DNA of 38,708 nt from Myxococcota bacterium (lineage in GTDB: Bacteria > Myxococcota > UBA727 > JAHDBA01). Shown one piece after another: positions 24,801 to 33,273 of this stretch. Position 1 is the first letter of the stretch. The number at the start of each line of letters is the position of its first letter. The stretch spans positions 1-38,708 of the forward strand of contig JAHDBA010000005.1 in NCBI GenBank assembly GCA_020630615.1, in the 5' to 3' direction. A model generated the notes under the pieces. The model was not told the origin of the DNA, made no database searches, and was given only the letters and a program-made list of their open reading frames with translations. The position numbers were made by a program, and so were the translations under genes.

Positions 24801-25142
24801 TTTGATACCGTCAACGTTTCGAATCTGCTCTTCGACCGCCAGCACGATACCTTGCTCTACATCAAGAGGGCTTGCTCCCGGATAGGGAATCGTCACCGAG
24901 ATTAAATCCAGATCAAAGTCAGGGAAGACCTCTTGCTTGAGTGAGAGAACCGACTTGAGACCAATCGCTAAGATAAAAAGCATCAAAAGATTGGCCGCAA
25001 CCGAGTTCCGTGTCATCCATGCAATTGGGCCTCGGTAGGTCTTCTCAAGCCGTTGCTCTTCGTTTACATCACCATCAGCAGGGTTCGAAAATGTACCTAG
25101 CGGACTTCCACTTGTGTGTTCTTCTCGAATGTCTTTGCTCAT
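21879..25142 (-). CDS. RND efflux transporter, inner-membrane pump (AcrB/HAE1 type)
   Basis: 1087 residues, the usual length of AcrB-type pumps. After a 40-residue hydrophilic start come TM1 (about 45-65) and the periplasmic porter domain with FPDFDLDLISVTIPYPGASPLDVE. The proton-relay pair Asp432-Asp433 sits in GMVVDDALIVGENI of TM4, and a second porter half and closing TM11-12 follow (GVVINDSLVLIECTNQAR). It uses proton flow to export drugs or other amphiphilic compounds through a trimer coupled to the adaptor and TolC-type channel encoded next to it. Its ATG overlaps the adaptor stop (ATGA). It is the last gene of a three-gene operon controlled from 27717-27742. The substrate cannot be told. 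Confidence 0.93.
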   Translation of the reverse strand: MSKDIREEHTSGSPLGTFSNPADGDVNEEQRLEKTYRGPIAWMTRNSVAANLLMLFILAIGLKSVLSLKQEVFPDFDLDLISVTIPYPGASPLDVEQGIVLAVEEQIRNVDGIKNVYATAAEGIAAIQVELLLGVNSERALADIKNNIDRITTFPDNVEEAQVSLIKPKSRVISLVIYGDRSRKELHAIGEDLRLRLLDHRDITQVELTGVSPQEISIDVDQAKLQDLNLSLNDIAQRIRGNSIEIPSGNIETKQGDLLLRVSDRRRSGDRLAQMPILGSPNGVFIRLDDLGEIKDGYEDDLIGNFYQGSPAIVLDIYRIGDETPLEIAPAVKSFVENNRKNLPMGVEMRAWSDRSELLEGRIDLLVRNAKTGLILVLIILALFLDASLAFWVAMGIPISFMGSFFFMDAMGASINMISLFGLIVTLGMVVDDALIVGENIYLRRQEGYSFAEAALKGSSEMATPVTFAILTTIASFSPLLLVPGVSGKFFRILPIVVISVLFCSLVESFFVLPAHLAHENGLHRFITWLLAPIDFIREGVARGLEFFTHRIFKPLLIVILNQRYISVAFALSLFFISQGIASGKLPFNFLPKLESNSVSVSVRLPFGSPEKNIQAVHQAYEKAAEQTKNDFGPERVLGMLTEMGQGGLAEGPGSVTNGAGARNVFRIRIELVGSEERDFSAKDFVDHWAENVPPQPNVEAVTFKSATGPSGDKDIEVQVRHPDSEVVGQVAKDFESALKDYNELRNVSSTFTAGKRQISVHLKPEGVSEGLSASMIGQTLRNAYFGAEAIREQRGRNQIKVMVRLLEEQREDLALLGGLQIKTPLGKRLRLDQVAEFESSFSPTSIARQNGIRKVDLSANLAVDVKEPGPVIQSIKEVVIPKIVERYPGASVEFVGQQERRRETLGSLFSNGLLALLMIYALLAIPFKSYSQPLIILAAIPFGMIGAIWGHVLMGYGLSIISYFGMVALMGVVINDSLVLIECTNQARKEGQSAFDAIIYGATRRLRPILLTSLTTFFGLAPMIFETSLQARFLIPMAISLGFGILVATGMILTIVPAFYMIVEDIKNLPKVLGHFMDTRFGPSNG

Positions 25143-26338
25143 GACTTCACCCGATTTTGTACAGCTTGGTCTTTTTGCGTTGAGCGCTTCGATTGAGAAG
25201 CACCTTCAGTCGACTTCACCTTTGCACCAACCTGCAATGCTTTGGGCGCATCGGTAATGATAGAAAGGTCAGGATCAAGTTGGTCGGCGGAATAGAGTCC
25301 TGAACTGTTTTCAAAAGAAATGTTGATCGATTTTGCTTGCGCTCTTGATTGACTATCAATGTACCAAATTATTGAGTTCTCCTTCTTTGCGAGAAGGGGC
25401 AGACGCGTCCACTCGACCGGGGTACCGACATTGAGTCGCACTTCTACCGAGCTCCCCGGTGAGAGTGAAGGTTTGTCTGGGCTATCAAAAGGGGCTTCCA
25501 CACGAAGACGTGCAGTTGAGTTTTTTAATTGTGCGTCAAGCGACCCTTCGAGAAGTAGAAAGGTTGCATCCCAGGCATGCTCGACACCTTCAACCTTTTG
25601 AATTACTTGGCTTTGTATTGTTGTGCTTTGCGTTTTTACCGACTGAACCAGGTTGCTCGGTATTGATGCGCGCACTTGCACGGAGCGTGTCCCCATGAGT
25701 TGTGCAACCGGTGCACCACCGACCACTTGCCCGAGATCGATATTTTCAGAGACTACGAGTGCGTCGAAGGGAGCACTTAAGCGGGTCCGTGAAAGCTGAA
25801 CATCCGTCATCACAAGCGCTGCCTGTGCTGCCTTTAATTTGAGTTTTGCAGCTTTAAGTTGAGGCTCACGACTTTGAAGTGTGTTGAGAGGCCCGACACT
25901 GTCTCCCAAGAGGGTCTTTTCCTTTGCTGCGAGTTTCTGTCGATTTTCTTCGACTTCAATTTCAAGTTTGGCTGCTTCAACTTGTGCGACTTGAGAGTCA
26001 CGTTTTGCTTTGAGGTCTCGATCATCAATTCGTGCGATAAGGTCACCCTTTTTCAAGCGCGACCCGGTTGTGAACCCCTCACGTACCCAGATAATTTTTC
26101 CAGGGACTTCAGGGATGAGACTCACAGACTCCGACTGAACGACGCTTCCACTGGTCGAGATTTTAAATGCTTCTTTAACACGTTCGGGCTTCGTTGTCGC
26201 GACACTGTAGACTACCCCTTCACCTTTTTCCTTACGGACCTCTTGCTTCTTGGAGAGCGCCTTTTTAATGAAGAGTCCGCCGCCAACAATAGCGATAATA
26301 ATGATGACGCGAACGATATTTTCGGTGAGTTTAGACAT
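25139..26338 (-). CDS. RND efflux periplasmic adaptor (membrane fusion protein)
   Basis: 399 residues with one N-terminal membrane segment (about 8-26), so it is anchored by a span rather than a lipid. A lipoyl/barrel-sandwich half (PEVPGKIIWVREGFTTGSRLKKGDLIARID) precedes a long helical hairpin (about 110-180, rich in Glu/Lys/Ala), then the second lipoyl half (LSRTRLSAPFDALVVS) and the beta-barrel and membrane-proximal domains. It bridges the RND pump and the outer-membrane channel. Its stop overlaps the pump start; the TolC-type gene lies 16 bases upstream. The family call is secure. Confidence 0.92.
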   Translation of the reverse strand: MSKLTENIVRVIIIIAIVGGGLFIKKALSKKQEVRKEKGEGVVYSVATTKPERVKEAFKISTSGSVVQSESVSLIPEVPGKIIWVREGFTTGSRLKKGDLIARIDDRDLKAKRDSQVAQVEAAKLEIEVEENRQKLAAKEKTLLGDSVGPLNTLQSREPQLKAAKLKLKAAQAALVMTDVQLSRTRLSAPFDALVVSENIDLGQVVGGAPVAQLMGTRSVQVRASIPSNLVQSVKTQSTTIQSQVIQKVEGVEHAWDATFLLLEGSLDAQLKNSTARLRVEAPFDSPDKPSLSPGSSVEVRLNVGTPVEWTRLPLLAKKENSIIWYIDSQSRAQAKSINISFENSSGLYSADQLDPDLSIITDAPKALQVGAKVKSTEGASQSKRSTQKDQAVQNRVKS

Positions 26339-26354
26339 AATAACTTCCTAGAGC

Positions 26355-27716
26355 TTAGTTGGCTTCATGTAGACGCTGTACCCATTCACCGCCTTGGGCC
26401 AAATCGAATTGAATACGTGCGTCGATAAGCTGACGTTGGTTGATGATAAGATCGTTTTGACTTTGAAATCGCTGAATATTGCTCATGATTAAAGCCTCAA
26501 TACTTGTAAGCCCTTCCTGATAGGCTGCAAGTGCAACTTGATAGCTTTTCTCTGCTTGCTTCGATTTTTGTTCCAAGAGCTTACGAAGCTCCCAGCAATT
26601 GTTCAGGTTTTCAACGGAAGCCTTGAGCTCAATATGTTGGTTGCGCTTTTCATTGAGGAGCTCAAGCTCTGCCGCGCGCAAAGCATGTTGCGAGTCTTTG
26701 AAAGCGAACCATTGCTGACCACCACGAAAGAGGGGCAACGATGCTTGTAACCCGGCACCCCAAAAATTCTGAGTTGAGAGTTCCGTCATATAGAAGCCTT
26801 GATAACCGTACTGTGCGTTCAAGTTCAGACTTGGCAGAAATCCACGCCACGCAACACCCTTTTGGGACGACGACTCTTCTTTCTGAAGTTCGAGTCGCTT
26901 CAAGCTCGCACGGAGTTCGAGTTCAGGTTCGGGTGCAAGTTCGCGAAACGGGAGAGGAAGTGTTGTATTCAACACTTTCAGGTTGAGATCACGTTGTGTT
27001 AAATTTTCGATTTGAAGTTTGCGCTGACGCTGTGCGGACTCAATGCGTGGAACCTGCACTTGAAGCGCTAAGAGCTGTTGTTCTTGCTGCAAAACCTCAG
27101 ACGCTGAGGCCAACCCACTTTCAAATCGAGCCTTGACCACTTCAACAATCTTGGTGTTCTCTCGCACTTGTTCAAAGAGGAGCTTAAGCTGTGCATCTCC
27201 TGCAAGGATATCGTAGTAGAGCCCTGAAAGTCTTTCGACGATTGCAGTTTTGCTCTCCGTTCCTTGCCATGAGAGTGCCTCGCCCTGAATCTGAATGCTT
27301 TTGCTTTGCAGCCAGTGTTGCCCTGCATAATCAATTCTCCAACCCGCTTGCAGTGAAAGCGAGCCGTTCCCATAAACATCGGGGGGTACGGGTTGACCCG
27401 GCATGGAGCCGCCGGGGCCTAAACCACCAAATTGAAAACCCAGGGATTCTGTTGGTGCAATATTGGCTTTAAAGTTGAGTGCGAGTTGTGGGTAGAGCGC
27501 CGATCGGCTTTGTTGAGTCTTTGAGTGTATCGAGTCTTTTCGTGCATCCAGCGCTTGAAGATTCGCATTAGCCTGAAAAGATTGTTCAATTAAACTCTCT
27601 AAAATCGGGTCGTCCCAACGCTCCCACCAGGCTTCATCGGTCGCTGAAGCACTAGCCGATAAGACGACGGACGTTATCAAGCAAAAAGCAGAAAGGAATA
27701 TTGAATTGGGAACCAT
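26355..27716 (-). CDS. TolC-type outer-membrane efflux protein
   Basis: 453 residues with a signal peptide ending ASASA and the opening WWERWDDPILESLIEQSFQANANLQALDAR typical of NodT/TolC channels. Two internally similar halves of helical hairpins contain LQAGWRIDYAG and GLQASLPLFRGGQQW strands. As a trimer it forms the outer-membrane exit duct of the pump. The ATG at 27716 is immediately preceded by the palindromic operator, with no Shine-Dalgarno sequence between; a start further in is not supported by a better site. It is the first gene of the efflux operon and divergent from the TetR gene. Confidence 0.92.
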   Translation of the reverse strand: MVPNSIFLSAFCLITSVVLSASASATDEAWWERWDDPILESLIEQSFQANANLQALDARKDSIHSKTQQSRSALYPQLALNFKANIAPTESLGFQFGGLGPGGSMPGQPVPPDVYGNGSLSLQAGWRIDYAGQHWLQSKSIQIQGEALSWQGTESKTAIVERLSGLYYDILAGDAQLKLLFEQVRENTKIVEVVKARFESGLASASEVLQQEQQLLALQVQVPRIESAQRQRKLQIENLTQRDLNLKVLNTTLPLPFRELAPEPELELRASLKRLELQKEESSSQKGVAWRGFLPSLNLNAQYGYQGFYMTELSTQNFWGAGLQASLPLFRGGQQWFAFKDSQHALRAAELELLNEKRNQHIELKASVENLNNCWELRKLLEQKSKQAEKSYQVALAAYQEGLTSIEALIMSNIQRFQSQNDLIINQRQLIDARIQFDLAQGGEWVQRLHEAN

Positions 27717-27742
27717 AGTAAGTTAGTACTTACTAACTTACT
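27717..27742. promoter_or_regulatory. TetR-type operator between tolC-like and regulator genes
   Basis: A perfect inverted repeat of 12 bases per arm: AGTAAGTTAGTA, CT, TACTAACTTACT. It abuts the start codon of the tolC-like gene and lies 34 bases before the regulator start. A TATAGT hexamer on the minus strand overlaps its edge, so bound repressor would block the efflux promoter; it probably also autoregulates the regulator. Confidence 0.8.
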
Positions 27743-27775
27743 ATATTGCAAGTCTTTTGCACGAGGATTCCCAAA

Positions 27776-28360
27776 GTGGCGCGACCCAAGCAGATTAGCG
27801 ATGAAGACCTGATTGCATGTGCCCGCAAGCATTTTCTCGATGAGGGAATTCACGTCTCGTTACAAACAATTGCCGATCATCTCGGAATCTCTCAGCCCGC
27901 ATTGGTGAAACGATGTGCTACGAAAAGAAACCTCTTAATTCTAGCGTTAAAACCAAGTCTGCCGATGTTTCTAGGGGACTTAATGCAGGCCCCGAGTGCC
28001 GATGACGATCTTTTTACACGACTCAATGCCCTTGCGCTTCAAACAATCGAATATTTGTCGACCGCGATGCCACGTGTCATGCGTCTGCGTGACGCGGGTA
28101 TCGAGCTGAACGAACTCTTTGAGGGGTTTCCAAAGGCGCCACCACTCATGATGCGCGAGGCTTTTGCAGGGTTCTTTGCCCGGGCGATCGAACACAAACA
28201 CCTTAGCACGATTCATCCTGTTGAGACTGCCACCATGTTTTTAGGGGTGCTGCAGGGCTATGTTCTGGTGCAAATTTTAGAATCCGCGGACTTTGATCGC
28301 GAGAAAGCACAACATTACGTTTATCACACCCTTGAAACATTGAGAAAAGGCTTGTGTTAG
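27776..28360 (+). CDS. TetR-family repressor of the efflux operon
   Basis: The GTG at 27776 is chosen because it gives the typical start ARPKQISDEDLIACARKHF with GAGGA upstream; the frame from 27746 adds an atypical tail. The 194-residue product has an N-terminal helix-turn-helix (about 28-50, VSLQTIADHLGISQPALVKRC) and an all-helical C-terminal ligand and dimer domain. TetR proteins bind a palindrome as dimers and leave it when a ligand binds. The divergent placement and the 26-bp palindrome at 27717-27742 make the RND operon its likely target. The inducer is unknown. Confidence 0.88.
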   Translation: MARPKQISDEDLIACARKHFLDEGIHVSLQTIADHLGISQPALVKRCATKRNLLILALKPSLPMFLGDLMQAPSADDDLFTRLNALALQTIEYLSTAMPRVMRLRDAGIELNELFEGFPKAPPLMMREAFAGFFARAIEHKHLSTIHPVETATMFLGVLQGYVLVQILESADFDREKAQHYVYHTLETLRKGLC

Positions 28361-28439
28361 GTCGCAAAAAAAACGGTGCACTCTTTGTACATTGAATCCT
28401 CTTTCTACCAATGGACGAAAGCCAAAACCCGGGACACGC

Positions 28440-29066
28440 ATGAAACATCAGAGCGACATCGAATTATACTTTGCACCACGAACACGGTCTTTGACTGCCT
28501 TATGGTGTCTTGAAGAGTTGAAGGTTGATTATGAGTTAAAAGCTCTTCAACTTGCGAAGGGTGAGCATCGCACTCGAAAACACTACACGCTAAACCCGAT
28601 GGGAAAGGTTCCGGCACTTCGGGATGGCGATGTCCAAGTATCGGAAACAGGTGCGATATGTCTATACCTTGCTGACCGTTATCGTGAATCTATTCAGCTT
28701 TCACCCGATTTGAATGATAGCCAACGTGGGGACTTTTTGCGTTGGTGTTTCTTTGCGGGTTCAGTCGTCGAACCCTGCATTGCTGAGAAGCTTTTCTCTT
28801 GGGATATTCCAGATACCACTATCGCATGGGGATCTACCGAGCGTATGGCCAAAGCAATAACCCACACACTTCAATCAAGTACCTGGTTGCTTGGTGAGGA
28901 ATTCACATGCGCAGATCTTTTGGTGGGTTCTTCTCTACGTTTTGGTGTACTCTTTGGCGCATTCAAAGGAATCGAAGCGATCGAGAACTATGTGAACCAA
29001 CTTGAAAAACGAGAGGCATTGCAACGTGCATTAACAATCGAATCCAGTTGTTTACTGGAGGCTTAG
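28440..29066 (+). CDS. Glutathione S-transferase
   Basis: The ATG at 28440 gives a 208-residue protein of normal family length; the frame from 28392 begins at TTG with an unlike extension. The thioredoxin-fold N-terminal domain reads IELYFAPRTRSLTALWCLEEL, followed by NPMGKVPALRDGD (cis-Pro) and SETGAICLYLADRY, whose Glu-Thr contacts the glutathione gamma-glutamate. A helical C-terminal domain has WLLGEEFTCADLLVGSSL, the capping/hydrophobic staple motif. It conjugates or reduces substrates with glutathione in the cytoplasm. It follows the TetR gene on the same strand by 79 bases, so it may be part of a detoxification set with the pump; this link is inferred. Confidence 0.9.
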   Translation: MKHQSDIELYFAPRTRSLTALWCLEELKVDYELKALQLAKGEHRTRKHYTLNPMGKVPALRDGDVQVSETGAICLYLADRYRESIQLSPDLNDSQRGDFLRWCFFAGSVVEPCIAEKLFSWDIPDTTIAWGSTERMAKAITHTLQSSTWLLGEEFTCADLLVGSSLRFGVLFGAFKGIEAIENYVNQLEKREALQRALTIESSCLLEA

Positions 29067-29099
29067 AAAGCCATTTGTGTGTTGATGTAAGCTTCGCCG

Positions 29100-31250
29100 T
29101 TAATCTTCTTCCATGAAAAGCTTGTAGAGTTCTTCAACGACTTCTGGTTTTACAAAAGGATTTCGATCGTTAAAACCTGTGAAGTTATTAAAGTCACCCG
29201 CGCGCCAAAAAAAGTCATCTGTTTGACCGTTACTACCCCACCACCCAGCATTGATCGCTTCATTGTTCTTATCAAACTCAAGCCACATTGTTCCTATTTC
29301 TGTGCGGTATCGAATAACATTGTTCTTGGGGGATATTTTACCCGCAACACCCGTGCCCAAGCCCCTTATTTCCCGTCGGGACAAGCGTTCTTGATCAAAG
29401 ATTGCAAAACGTCCCATGGGTGCATTCCAAACTTCTTCTGTCGGCTCTTCATCGCGTGCCATCGCCCGACCTTCACTTAACCAACGGTAGACGTTGTCCA
29501 CGACTTCACGAGGGTCCATATCTCGCGGTGTCTCCGCACTAATATAAGCAATATCTTTGGTTTGAATCTTGCGCTCCTCACCAGTGGCTGCATTTTTAAA
29601 GTTGAGCGTCTTCCCAAAAAACTTTTTCTTTGGGTCGGTGATTGTTAGAATATCGCCGTCTCGAGCTCCCGCACCTTGTGCTTCAATTGAATCAACGATA
29701 GGCTCGCCTTCTTGGGTCGTGAGATACCCATCAAGTCTCGTGCCATCCTTCAGCGCTAGTGTTTGAGGCTGATTATTGTATCGATCTCCAAAAAAATCTG
29801 TTCCTTGTGACTGACTTTGTGAGATTAATGTAAGCAAACCCATCATATCCTGTTTTGTAAAGGTCTCCCCCATATACTCGACAAACTCTTTCTTCGGTTC
29901 CGAAAACAACATTCCAGCGAGTGCTACCTTGTCGCAACTTCCCCACCAGCTTACATCGCTTGTATTGTTGAAAGAGAGTTCTGTCGGGTGCAGTCGTTCA
30001 CCGCCATCACCCACGCGTGGTGTCGATGAAAAGACGAGATGGAGATAGTCCTCTTTGAGATGACCCTTGCTATCAAGAAGATTGTGAAAAACTAAAAGTG
30101 CACCGCTTCCTTCACTGAAAGAATACGATTCACTTTGAACCCACTTTTGACCATCCCACTCACTTTGGCGCTCCACATCAATGGTAGAAATACGGGAGGC
30201 GTCATTGATATGAAGCGCCTGATTCGACTCAACGTCAATCCACGTATCCGAATCAAACTCCGAAGGTTTCACCAGTGTCTCTTCGTCCAAGACATAGATA
30301 AAAGATTCCAAGAGATAGGGCTCTACGCTTCGCAGACCCCCATCCGCTTCGATGAAGTTGATATTCACATCTGCGCGAATCGTCCCATCCCCATCGAGAT
30401 CTACGCCTGTACTTCGTTCCGCATCTCTTTCGTTGAGCTGGTCATTCGGAATAAAATACCCACTCTGGTTACCACCCGAGAGTCGGCTCTTTAACGCAGG
30501 TGTTTTTTCATAGTCCAGCGCACCGGATTCGTGCCCCAGTTTCTCTAAGAGTCGGTCAAATTTAGCAAGAACACCCTCTTTAGCCCATAAATGCGATCTG
30601 GGGTCTCCTTCATCATCGATGCCATCCCCCGCCATTGGCCAGTATGTTGTTTTCCAGACATCACCGCCTCGAACCTCGCGCTTGTCTGTAATAAAATACT
30701 CTTTTCCGCGTGCGGCTTCGGCAAGATCATTATGTGTATCGTAGTCACGATCGAAATTTGCATAGCGAATTAGTGTTGTCGCCATCGCGCTTCGTTCAAG
30801 TGAACGAAAAATCATCTCTGCATCTTTCGGCGGAAGACGCGCTGACAATTCTCGAGCACGTTTGCCGTATTCGTATACAACTTGAAGTCCAATCTCGGGG
30901 GTGCTTTCCATTTCAGACTTTAACTTCTCTAAATCCAATCGAAGGTTAATGTCCACATCATCAAGATCATCGACATCCGCAGCGGAGCTTATCGTGGGTT
31001 CCGAAAACCAATTCTCTCGTAGAAAATCTTCTAAGATGGTTTTTGCATCCTTCTGAAAAGCATCTTCGGGTAAGATTGCAAGCATTCGTTTGAGGTCGTT
31101 GAGTTCGCGTTGCGAGATCGTAGCGTCTGCTTGAAGCGCGTTCACAAGATTGTTTGCGTCTTCACTTCCTATCGCCTTGTTCCCCTTTTCATACGTGCGA
31201 ACTTCTTGACGAATGACGCGTGTCTTAAACTCTCTTGATAATTTTACCAT
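29100..31250 (-). CDS. Transglutaminase-elicitor-like multidomain protein (B)
   Basis: The ATG at 31250 has GGAG six bases upstream, 12 bases after the upstream stop, so the genes are coupled. 716 residues, no signal peptide. Residues about 10-75 are the helical module shared with 7555-9801; an EF-hand-like loop VDLDGDGTIRAD lies near 281-292. The core has SWWGSCDKVALAGMLF with Cys439, GETFTKQDMMGLLT, EVWNAPMGRFAIF and a C-terminal GWWGSNGQTDDFFW. WWG-x-C, VWN-x-P and the [G/A]-x-W...DF-x-W end match my recollection of the transglutaminase elicitor family (Pfam PF16683), whose Pep-13 core is VWNQPVRGFKVYE. I see no His between Cys439 and VWN, so the usual triad may be incomplete. Confidence 0.6.
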   Translation of the reverse strand: MVKLSREFKTRVIRQEVRTYEKGNKAIGSEDANNLVNALQADATISQRELNDLKRMLAILPEDAFQKDAKTILEDFLRENWFSEPTISSAADVDDLDDVDINLRLDLEKLKSEMESTPEIGLQVVYEYGKRARELSARLPPKDAEMIFRSLERSAMATTLIRYANFDRDYDTHNDLAEAARGKEYFITDKREVRGGDVWKTTYWPMAGDGIDDEGDPRSHLWAKEGVLAKFDRLLEKLGHESGALDYEKTPALKSRLSGGNQSGYFIPNDQLNERDAERSTGVDLDGDGTIRADVNINFIEADGGLRSVEPYLLESFIYVLDEETLVKPSEFDSDTWIDVESNQALHINDASRISTIDVERQSEWDGQKWVQSESYSFSEGSGALLVFHNLLDSKGHLKEDYLHLVFSSTPRVGDGGERLHPTELSFNNTSDVSWWGSCDKVALAGMLFSEPKKEFVEYMGETFTKQDMMGLLTLISQSQSQGTDFFGDRYNNQPQTLALKDGTRLDGYLTTQEGEPIVDSIEAQGAGARDGDILTITDPKKKFFGKTLNFKNAATGEERKIQTKDIAYISAETPRDMDPREVVDNVYRWLSEGRAMARDEEPTEEVWNAPMGRFAIFDQERLSRREIRGLGTGVAGKISPKNNVIRYRTEIGTMWLEFDKNNEAINAGWWGSNGQTDDFFWRAGDFNNFTGFNDRNPFVKPEVVEELYKLFMEED

Positions 31251-31262
31251 CAAAATCTCCAA

Positions 31263-33254
31263 TCAATTCGAAATTGAGTCTTGCTCTGGTATTGGCTCCA
31301 TAAACTTATCGTAAATCTTTTTGACGAGCTTTGGTTTCACGAAGGGGTTTCTTGGGTTGAAGCCTTTAAAGTTTTTAACCTCTGTCGGTCGCCAGTAGAA
31401 ATCATCGTCTTGCCCACCATAACCCCAACCTGCATTCACTGCGCGGTCTTTCTCATCAAAAGAAATCCAAAAGTCACCGATATCTGAGGAGTATAAACGT
31501 GTTTCGTGTTTCGGGTCAGGCGGACCTGCGAACCCAGGTTTTAAACTGTCCATACTCTCATTCGGAACCACTCGATTGGACGAAATGGAGAGTCTCGATT
31601 CGCTGGCATTCCAAACTTGATCACCCGCATCTTCATCTTTCGCAAAGGGCTTTCCTTCTTCGAGCCATGAAAAGAGCGTATTGATAACCTCACGTGGGTC
31701 CATCTCACTTTTTGTTTCAAATCGAATATAACCAAGGTCCTTGGTTTTTAAGTTCCGCGTTTCACCAGTTAAAGGATCTTCAAAGGCAATCGTGTCACCA
31801 AAGATGTCCGGATCAGGGTCTGCGAGAATCATGGTATCCCCCTCGAGGGTGTACCCACCTTGTTGTCGAATAGCGTCTTCCAAATTACATCCATTCGCTG
31901 GACAACCCTCGCCAGTAAAGCGGCGTCCACGCTTCGTGATCAATGTTGATGGCTGTTCGTTGAAACGTGAACCAAAGAAATCCGAGTTGTCCATTTGACT
32001 GTCGGCAATCACGGTAAGCAGGCCGAGCATATCTTGTTTCGTAAAGGTTACACCATCAATCGTGACCTCGTCACGAAGTGGTTCCTTGAAAAGAATACCC
32101 GCAAGGGCAACTTTATCACAGCTACCCCACCAACTCGCATCGTAACTCCCACTGACTTTTCCATCACTATTTGGGTTCGTATAAACGACATATTCTAAGG
32201 CGTCCCCTGTAATTTCTTTATCCGTGCCTTCTGCATAAAAACGAAGTCGAATCCCATCATCGGTCTTCTCTATTTCTTTTCGTAGCGGGACTTCATCGCC
32301 ATCCACTCGAAACACGGGATTCAAGTCTTCGATAGCAACGGGGCTCCAGGCACCAAACTCATCGAGAAAATCAACTTGGACACCGGCCGTAATTTTGCCG
32401 TCGCCATTAAAATCGAGGCCCGTTGTTCGTTCGGCATCGCTTTCTTTAACACGACTTGCAGGAATATAGTGTCCGTCCTCACCTTTGCCAATCAACCAAT
32501 TCAAGGCCGGCAAGCGTTCATGCTCAAGAGCACCCGTCTTTTTACCATTGGCTCTAAGATAGGCATCAAACTTATCGAGTGGCCCATGGGCGGCCCAAAG
32601 ATTCCTTTTTGCGTTCCCGTCTGGGTCGCCCACAGAACCAGCCATTGGCCAGTAGGTTGTGTTCCATGTTTTGTGCACCGAGCTCGATCGTTCATCGGGT
32701 CGTACAGGGATCTCTCCCCGAAGCGCTTCATGCAGATCGCTCATCGTATCGCGATCGCGATCCATATCTGCATAACGAATCAAAACAGTTGCCATCGCTG
32801 TTTTTTCGAGCGAACGAAACATTTTCGCAGACTCTTCTGGCTCCATTCGAGCAGAGAGTGTTTTCGCACGAACACCATATTCATATGCGATCTCAAAACC
32901 CAGAGCAGGATTCTTCTTAATCTCAAAAGCACGATCGTTAACTTCTTGCCGAAAAGCAGCCTGAAGCTCGATTGTGTTAAGGCTTTCCAACGATGCAGCA
33001 CTCACTTTTTGAGAGCGACCTTTCACCTGCAGCATAAAACCTTCGAGCACGGATCGAGAATCCTCCACAAAGGCATCTCGTGGTAGGTTATCGATGAGCT
33101 GCCTTAGGTCCGCACGTTCATCGAGACTGAGCTCGCTATCGTTACCAAGCTCTAGCAAAATATTTGAGACGTCTTGATGGGAGATATGCTCATGACCATC
33201 CCGTACACGATCGTAGGTTTGTTGAATCAAAGAACTTGAAAATTTAATATCCAT
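31263..33254 (-). CDS. Transglutaminase-elicitor-like multidomain protein (A)
   Basis: The ATG at 33254 has GAGGAAGG before it; the TTG at 33272 is an artefact. 663 residues, no signal peptide. It is a paralogue of the downstream gene with the same order: N-terminal helical module (about 10-75), middle helical region containing DADMDRDRDT, EF-hand-like LDFNGDGKITAG (about 278-290), ASWWGSCDKVALAGILF with Cys379, GVTFTKQDMLGLLT, DQVWNASESRLSI (the Pro of VWN-x-P is Ser here) and GWGYGGQDDDFYW. As in its paralogue no catalytic His is visible between the Cys and VWN. Transcribed first, it probably heads a two-gene operon. The function could be cross-linking, proteolysis or a dead-enzyme ligand role; no target is suggested. 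Confidence 0.6.
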   Translation of the reverse strand: MDIKFSSSLIQQTYDRVRDGHEHISHQDVSNILLELGNDSELSLDERADLRQLIDNLPRDAFVEDSRSVLEGFMLQVKGRSQKVSAASLESLNTIELQAAFRQEVNDRAFEIKKNPALGFEIAYEYGVRAKTLSARMEPEESAKMFRSLEKTAMATVLIRYADMDRDRDTMSDLHEALRGEIPVRPDERSSSVHKTWNTTYWPMAGSVGDPDGNAKRNLWAAHGPLDKFDAYLRANGKKTGALEHERLPALNWLIGKGEDGHYIPASRVKESDAERTTGLDFNGDGKITAGVQVDFLDEFGAWSPVAIEDLNPVFRVDGDEVPLRKEIEKTDDGIRLRFYAEGTDKEITGDALEYVVYTNPNSDGKVSGSYDASWWGSCDKVALAGILFKEPLRDEVTIDGVTFTKQDMLGLLTVIADSQMDNSDFFGSRFNEQPSTLITKRGRRFTGEGCPANGCNLEDAIRQQGGYTLEGDTMILADPDPDIFGDTIAFEDPLTGETRNLKTKDLGYIRFETKSEMDPREVINTLFSWLEEGKPFAKDEDAGDQVWNASESRLSISSNRVVPNESMDSLKPGFAGPPDPKHETRLYSSDIGDFWISFDEKDRAVNAGWGYGGQDDDFYWRPTEVKNFKGFNPRNPFVKPKLVKKIYDKFMEPIPEQDSISN

Positions 33255-33273
33255 AACAACCTTCCTCGCCAAA

